A DNA stretch of 64,000 nt from Polytrichum commune (taxonomy: Eukaryota; Streptophyta; Polytrichopsida; Polytrichales; Polytrichaceae). This document shows, piece after piece, positions 57,012-64,000 of this stretch (the first letter of the stretch is position 1; each line of letters begins with the position of its first letter). The stretch covers positions 50,155,169-50,219,168 of the forward strand of contig OX485806.1 in assembly GCA_950295325.1 (NCBI GenBank), in the 5' to 3' direction. The notes under the pieces were generated by a model that searched no databases, was not told the DNA's origin, and saw only the letters and a list, made by a program, of their open reading frames with translations. Made by a program: the position numbers and the translations under genes.

Positions 57012-60000
57012 TTAATTATAGTCCTCCCATGTAGCCTATCCGACTCCCTTCTATATCTAAGGACCCATTTAAGTATGCCTGGTTCATTTTGGATTACATA
57101 AATGTGTGCCTAGTAATGTCAAACATATCAGAGACATGTAAAATAATTGAACATGTTTTAATATTAAATAAAAAGTTATGAACTTTTTATATGTTAAGTA
57201 CATATTGGTAAAAGACTTTGATTTTTTTTTGAAATACACGCCTTTGACAAAACCTCATGAATATTACATCTTTGTTTTCTAGTTGGATGAAAACGTTGTA
57301 GAATCTCAGAGCAATTGAACACTACCTCATGGGCTAAATATTCCTATGCTAGCTACGCTCAAGAAATTTACATTGTTTCACGGCGTCCGTTAAAGTGTTC
57401 ATATATCTTTCACAAATTTACAACCACTTACTATGCATTGGTCCACAGAAGTCAATAATTTTTGCTAGATGTTCTATAAAATAAAGCATTATGTCAAAGA
57501 ATTGAGGGTGCATTATCCTTTCAAACATGCACATTACATCAACATTCTCTATTTCATGGACTTCACATTATTACTATATATAAACCACATGAAACATGCC
57601 CTTAGACTATTTATAATTTCACATCAATTTTTGGCCAACGTTTTATTAATGGCCACAACGAGGATACATTAGAACAAACAATGGTAGACGTATAACTTTA
57701 ATCTCATAAGGTTTTTCTTGGCAAATTTGTTTCACAAATTCAAACCATACCATAAGGTGTTTTTGTGCTTATTATTACCTCCATCACTTAATTATATTGT
57801 ATAAGTGTCCACACCAAAGGCACCTTCACTAATTTTCTTGCTTTAGTACTAAAACAAATACGCATCCTTGATTGAGACATCAACGCTTGTTAGCCTCCTA
57901 TTTATTTGACACTTGTGTCAATTGTGTTGGATAGAATCTTCAACAAAGAGTTACAATTTTTTTCCCACATGCATATGGTCTAGAAAATGACATTTTTTCA
58001 ATTCATGTACAAAAATAAACCACAAAAGATTATATTATGTAAGACATTCACCCTTAATTTTTGTTAAGTGTACCATAATAGACTTACATGCTACATGTAT
58101 TTCTTAGTATGGCAAGTTGCAAGAAATGACTTGCTTTTTCATGTTGTTATCATTCTTCTCTAATGTCCCCACATGTACCTTCTTCTATCATCTCAACCAA
58201 AACCCCCACGAGGTTGTTTAGATCTCATCCTTTTTACTAGGTTACCATTAAATCGGCCAATCGTAGAATGGTGTCATAGTTCATTGTTTTTGGGCAAAAG
58301 AATCACAAATCAAGTTGGATGCACTTTCTCAAATGAGAATTGTGGTGAACGTATAGGTCATCTATACAAATAGGGCAATTATTTCCCCCTTGTTGGTATG
58401 CTTACAAATACACCCATCCTTGGACATATGGTGGATGTCATTATCATAATAGCATGTGCATAGTCAAAATATCCTTAAAATGAAGTACATAAGCCTATAA
58501 ACAAATTGGTTGGCTTGGCTTCAACATACTCGAGAGATCCGTTGTCCTTCACATGATAAATGCCCTCAATATAGAGTTTGTTTTGGTGAATGCATTGTAA
58601 ACATTTGGCATTTTGACCCACAACAATTGATACTTGTTAACTGGAGGTTGCAAATAAAATCCATGGGTTTTATTAGTCTTGGCCCTCCATCACTATGTGG
58701 ACAACATTATTGCTCTAAGTTGCAAATATTGGTATTGAAATTAGTAGGTGTAAATGTACTGCACAAATAAAAGAGATTATCGGCAAACCAATGAAACATT
58801 GATACCAGGTAGAATAGCCAATAGGAGGATGAAATTGGACTTGATGGCTAAATGTCATTGCAAATTTAGCTTGATCAATGATATTAGCCACGTAGACTGT
58901 TGGATTCTTTGCTATCCAAAAAGGTGCATCCCATCCATAGATAGGTAGAACCCTATGACAATGGATATTTTGCAAGGATTTCACGTCCATGTTTGCACCG
59001 TCACATCTTGTAATAACATCGTGATGTTGGACCAAGAAATGCCACCTCTACTTGGGGTAAATCCAATAGTTTATCCAAAATAAACTAATGTGGTCAATCC
59101 CTTATTCAACAATTAATTGACTGCTGCAATCAATTAAAATAGTCAACTAACTAGTTGAGTACTAAAAAATTGCTTCAATCGACCAAGAGTTGTCAACTTC
59201 TAGTAATTGTTTTTAATGATAATATTAAAACTCCAAAAACTTAGATTGTTAGATCTCGCATCTAACAACATATAACTATCCAAATTTGTTTCTATTTTTT
59301 CTTAGAATATTAATTTTCTCCAAATGTTGACTGCTAGTATAAATTGATTCACGCTATCAACCCAAGAAATAACAAAAAATTATTGCAAAAAAAATTAAAT
59401 TACCACATGAACGTGCATCACGTCACGTCCATTTTCCCATCATGAGTATTTGGCCACAACTATTGAACGCCTCGATAGTTGTATGTTTTCATGTGGGGTT
59501 ACCCACATGTCTTTTTTAATCCACCGTCGTTGTTGTTTTCAAAATGCCAAGTTATGAGATGGGCCAAAGTTGGACTCTTATAGAACACCTTGAATCTTGG
59601 TATGAGCAAGAAAAAATGTATTTTCTACAAAATTAAACTATGATGTTAACAAATAAAATGATATCACATGATGGAAATTAATTATTTATTGGCACCTTGT
59701 AGGAGATGTATAATCCCCATTTTCCCACCTAGAATGCTTTTTAGCAATAAGAAAATGTACATAAAATAATACCACTAATTTGGAGATAATCAATTTTTTT
59801 GGTATTTAATTTTTGTTGTGCCCTCACAATATCTTGGCATTTTGCAAACATCACACAAATATTTTTTCTCATAAACTCCTCAATACAGCATACAATCTTT
59901 GGGCAAATGTGTATTGCATTATATTGGAGGCCCACATTGGATTCTTATAGGTTAAAGGGAAGTTTGGGTTCAAATGAGTTAGCAAGAAAATGGTGCAAAT

Positions 60001-61240
60001 CATCTACCACGTGTGATTTATAACATCATTGAGAATCTTGAGCCTAACCTACCAACGACAAATCTTTGATTTAACCATCAACTTGGATATGGGTGGGCAA
60101 TCATACATAAGAGAGTTGGTTCCATGTTTGAGCAAGCTTTTGGTAGGGTCAAAGGTGCAAGAGGCATTTTTGGAAAGGATGTTGTTGGAACCCATTTTGA
60201 GGTGGTATAAAATCTTGCCAATCATTGTAGTGTTAATTTTTGGTTTTTCTTAGCCTAAATTGGATTTAAATGAAAAGCTTATGATTGTGATGGTTTAAAT
60301 AACCTATTGTCTTGCATGCAAGAATCTACACGTGGTCATTGCAAGATATATAAATGGGCATTTATTGAGTCTCTCTCGGTGAATAGCATGACAAATTGAT
60401 GATGAGAAATTTATTTTCATTTTGAGATAGATTTCTTCCTTAGTTGCTAGACAAATTGTTTGAACCATGAAAAAATTGAAAGCCTCTGGGGGATTTGTAC
60501 TAAGTGGCCAATATTTTGTGACATATTGATATTTGGATTTCATTATGATCTTATGTAATGCCTTATCTAGGAATTATCCCATTGTCATGACTAATTGATT
60601 CAAGTTGTGTGTGGAATCTCTATGTTACCAATTCCTAAGAAGATGGTGCGATGGTATGAGAAATAAAGTGCCACTAAGAGAGATAATGAAATGATCATCA
60701 TTGCTTGTCCAAATTATGATATATGTTATGGAAAATAATTTCTTTAAATTATGTATCAAAGACAAGGTGATTAGGCTAGTAACATAAGGGGTTTAGGTGT
60801 CAAGGTTTGATTCCTTGCACTTGGAAATTTAACATTTGGACATGTTGGAAAAAATTAGCAACATGTTAAGGCCATAGACTTGTTGGGTTATGAAATGTAT
60901 ACGCAATATGTTTGTTCTTATTACTGCATGTAAACCGGTGAGTGGATCAAGGATAAACTTGATTAGAGTATCATAAAGAGGGTGTTGATCTCGTATAATC
61001 CAAACAATGTTGAAGAGGGAGTTTTTCAACACAACAAATCAATAATCATGCAATGGATCTAGACCTGGCAGACAATAAATCCAGGATTACGAAGTTATCT
61101 TATATGTCACATGGAAATTGAAAGATCAAGTATACATATATGTGGCAATCAACTTAAAAAATAACTTGAAAGAAGGCCAAGGTAATTACAATAGTGAAAA
61201 TTGTAAAAAAAATTAATTGCGTCAAACAAAATTTTCAAAT
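57012..61240. other. AT-rich region without a recognised gene
   Basis: No open frame longer than about 106 codons, and none resembling a known family. No RNA gene seen. Confidence 0.4.
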
Positions 61241-61262
61241 ATATATATATATATATATATAT
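61241..61262. repeat. (AT)n microsatellite
   Basis: Roughly eleven or more AT repeats ending at about 61264 before CACCAAG. Confidence 0.9.
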
Positions 61263-61264
61263 AT

Positions 61265-64000
61265 CACCAAGAATTTTTTGTAAATGTTGAAATACTTGCT
61301 TGAATTAAGGATGGCATTCATGCTATGATCTATTGAAAGATCATAGCAAAATTAAAAATTAAAGTGTACAAAAGTCAACTTGCAATATTGGCATGTGAAA
61401 AAATTAATCAATAATTTAATATAAATGAAATAAAAATTCAAATGTGTCATTATTGAGGAGAACCAAAATAAAAAATTGGATATCCAATTAAAGAAATAAT
61501 ATCAATGAATTACAACATGATATGTTAACCCTCATATGTGGTTTGGCCTATAGTCGCAATTGTGGTTATTGTGGCCAACACAAGTTCAAAAATCATTGCT
61601 AGACATCATAATTAACCAAAAATAAATCAAGGAATATTGGACAATCTTGAAAAAATGACTACATTATTTTTTCAAAATACATTAAAATGTTTTAATTGAT
61701 TTGAGACCATTGACAACACAAAAACGCCCTTGGAGATGGTAATGAGACTCAAATGGGTTATTATCAGTGTTTATGCCTATGCTTGAATACCGCACTGGAT
61801 CCAATTAAAATGAACTCATTGCCAGATTATTGCCTAAGGAAAATAATGGGAGATTGAGTGACATTGCATGTACTGACCATGAGATATTTTCACAATTTTT
61901 ATCCCTAAATCACCACCTATTTGTCAGTTTCAACTTGAAAATATATTAAACAACCATGTATGTTCCCTAGATAAATTTATCTGAAACACCTAAATGATAC
62001 CAAATCCAAATTTTAAATGTTTTCCTAGGTTTGTTTGTAACAAAATCTAAACAAAAGGCATTTACCTCAAGAATATCATCAATAATAACGTTCGCCCTAG
62101 ATTTTTCCATTGGAGTAACATGATTCATTCAAACTGCATGCACCTCATCATCATCCCAATGTTCATGCAAATGGTGGCGTTGTTATAAGTAGCCAAAGAC
62201 AACATCAAGGTAATTAAAAATCAAGTACAAAGATTTGGAGATGAATAACATAAAAAATAAGATTATGATGAAAATTCATGCAACATATATTTATGGGTCA
62301 CTCACACCATAGTGGGAAGAATGGTTTTGTAATTGTCGATAAGGTCTATATCTTAGTTTAATATAATTTGGTCATTGTCATTACAACACTCAAATTAGTA
62401 GATGCACGTATGAATCATTATACATATCAGAACCACTAAATTGTTAAGGAGTTTAATTACAACTCTTTATGAATAAGGCATAAGTATTTACAAAAATCAA
62501 CATGACAAAGGTAAGTTAATAAACCATTTCAATATAGGATGCCCATTTATCAACACACTCATGCAAAACAAAACTTACAAGATATTGGGAATGATTAAAT
62601 ACAAAAACCAAGAATAAAGTCGCAAAATTCAATATTCCCAAGAAGTGAAGGTTCCAAGTGAAATTTATACAACCTAAAATAAAATCTAGTTGACACTAAA
62701 ATGATATTCTTCACACAACTCCAAACTAGCTTGAATATTTTCTATGAAAACAATGAGAACTAAGGCCCTTATTGATAGGTCCAACTAGATATGACCATCA
62801 TACAACTCCACCCATTGCACATTGGGAGTACATGTAGACCACCTGGTACTGTTGATGTTACCAACCACATTGCCAATGTATTAAGATCTCCATGGCAATA
62901 TATGAGTTCATGGAATGACTTAGATTTAATAGTTGTCTCCCAAAAAATCACTTTCAATCCCAAGGTCTTCATTGATGCTATAGAAATTTATTAATTTGTG
63001 CCAGACCCCGTATGTGTCGCAACCCTTGCTTGTTGTAGTTAGGTTTTTCATCCAGGGTTCCAGCTCGAAAAACACCCAGGGAAAACTAAATGAGTGTCAG
63101 ATGTATCTTTAGTTTGTCACGATAAGGTCAATTGATAGTTCAAAGGGGTGATGGAATGGGTTTAACACTTAATTATCACAATTAATCTATTCTCATGTGA
63201 CTTGACTTGTTGCTTTCTCACCATATATGGATTTATTCATTATACATGTGGTGATACTGCTTAACATATTTCCATCCTTATAAAAATTAGGCCTTAGTAA
63301 ATTTTTAGAAAAATCTAGTTACAAACGACAGAACCACGAACCGGGAACTAAGCGAGAAGCGTCTTGAGCGAATCGGGTCAGAACAATCACAGTCTAGTAC
63401 CGAGTCACAAGTAAGCGTCCAGTTCCAAGTTCCAAGTAAGCGTCTAGTAACCAGTTCCAAGTAACTAGTAACCAATGTCCAGTAATCGTCTTAGAGTATC
63501 AGAGAAACGTCTAGTCACATTAGCGTAAGAGGAGAGATAGGCTTTATACTTACCTTTGCTAGCTATCCCAATCGATATGGGTTATGTGGGCATAGCTCCT
63601 CCTAACTCCACAGCTCCTCCTCCTTTTAGACGAGTTATTCTCTTCCTGACTTCGCGATTTCTCCTCTCATTCGACGTTAACTCAATTCTCCCCGCTGCAG
63701 CTCTGTGGTGAATTTATCTTGCAAACAAAGCGATCACCTGCATCAACACCCAAGGATTTTTCTGTTTCGCCGCGTCGTCACTTACTTTTAAAGACGATCA
63801 GATTTTCACAATCTTTCCCCGTTAGCTCTGTCTTTGCGTTCATGTGGACAAACTATTTTTCAAACAATTTCTCGGATCGAGTTCTGCTCTTGGACCCCAT
63901 CTTTACAGAATCCTTCCTCCCTTCTTAGAATTCGGGAGATCCGCATAAGACACCTCGGACTTCTTTGTTTGAAGAGTACCAGAAGAAAATATATCTCCAT
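61265..64000. other. AT-rich region; a less AT-rich final segment
   Basis: No supported gene. 63330-63520 carries degenerate short repeats (AGTAAGCGTC, CCAGTTCCAAGT, AGTAACCA). From 63540 the composition becomes less AT-rich with a 69-codon open frame at 63719-63928 that I cannot assign; it may be part of an element extending beyond the window. Confidence 0.35.

Overview
The window looks like nuclear DNA of a streptophyte plant, either an early-diverging land plant or a charophyte alga. The evidence is GT-AG introns, plant-type telomere-like CCCTAAA/TTTAGGG runs, plant-style Ty3/Gypsy and Ty1/Copia elements, a tRNA-Gly primer-binding site, and a retrotransposon carrying a cytosine methyltransferase. 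I recall that last arrangement being reported from charophytes and dinoflagellates. Species assignment is inference only. Most of the window is transposon sequence. The host-like or accessory genes sit between about 11.4 and 27.5 kb.

Layout. 1-11429: a young Ty3/Gypsy element on the minus strand, with a 2079-codon intact gag-pol and two LTRs that look identical. Its insertion cut a DUF7869-type gene (11430-13794, minus) that has one recognisable intron and one in-frame stop. 13988-14813: directly upstream of that gene, an array of 76-79-bp units, each with the palindrome TTTGGGTCGNNCGACCCAAA. 16324-17651: a foldback element with arms of about 0.55-0.62 kb and an 8-bp target duplication. 19229-27449: a large spliced plus-strand locus with a TATA box, a leader intron, a ParB/sulfiredoxin-like domain, a DNA-methyltransferase-like domain, a low-complexity linker, an FCP1/NIF-type phosphatase-like domain and two further exons. 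The palindrome seen upstream of the DUF7869 gene recurs at least 14 times here, mostly in introns and twice in frame in an exon. The locus has one in-frame TAG and two apparent frameshifts.

29250-49612: nested retroelements. A decayed Copia element (minus; 31036-33845 plus 48072-49612, next to a second Copia fragment at 29250-31035) is split by a decayed Ty3/Gypsy element (plus, 33846-48071, TSD TATA). The polyprotein of that element runs gag, protease, C5-cytosine DNA methyltransferase, RT, RNase H, integrase, PHD finger. It is itself interrupted by about 2.9 kb of unclassified sequence and by a 973-bp solo LTR. 49618-52224 is a solo LTR (TSD CTAAT) containing a second, inverted solo LTR (TSD TTAAG). 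From 52.2 to 64 kb I see AT-rich sequence with no convincing gene.

The two strongest observations are (i) the dispersed palindrome family shared by two unusual accessory genes, one encoding a ParB-like domain, and (ii) the retrotransposon that pairs a DNA-methylation writer with a PHD chromatin reader. Calls rest on reading translations and motifs by eye; no database search was possible.
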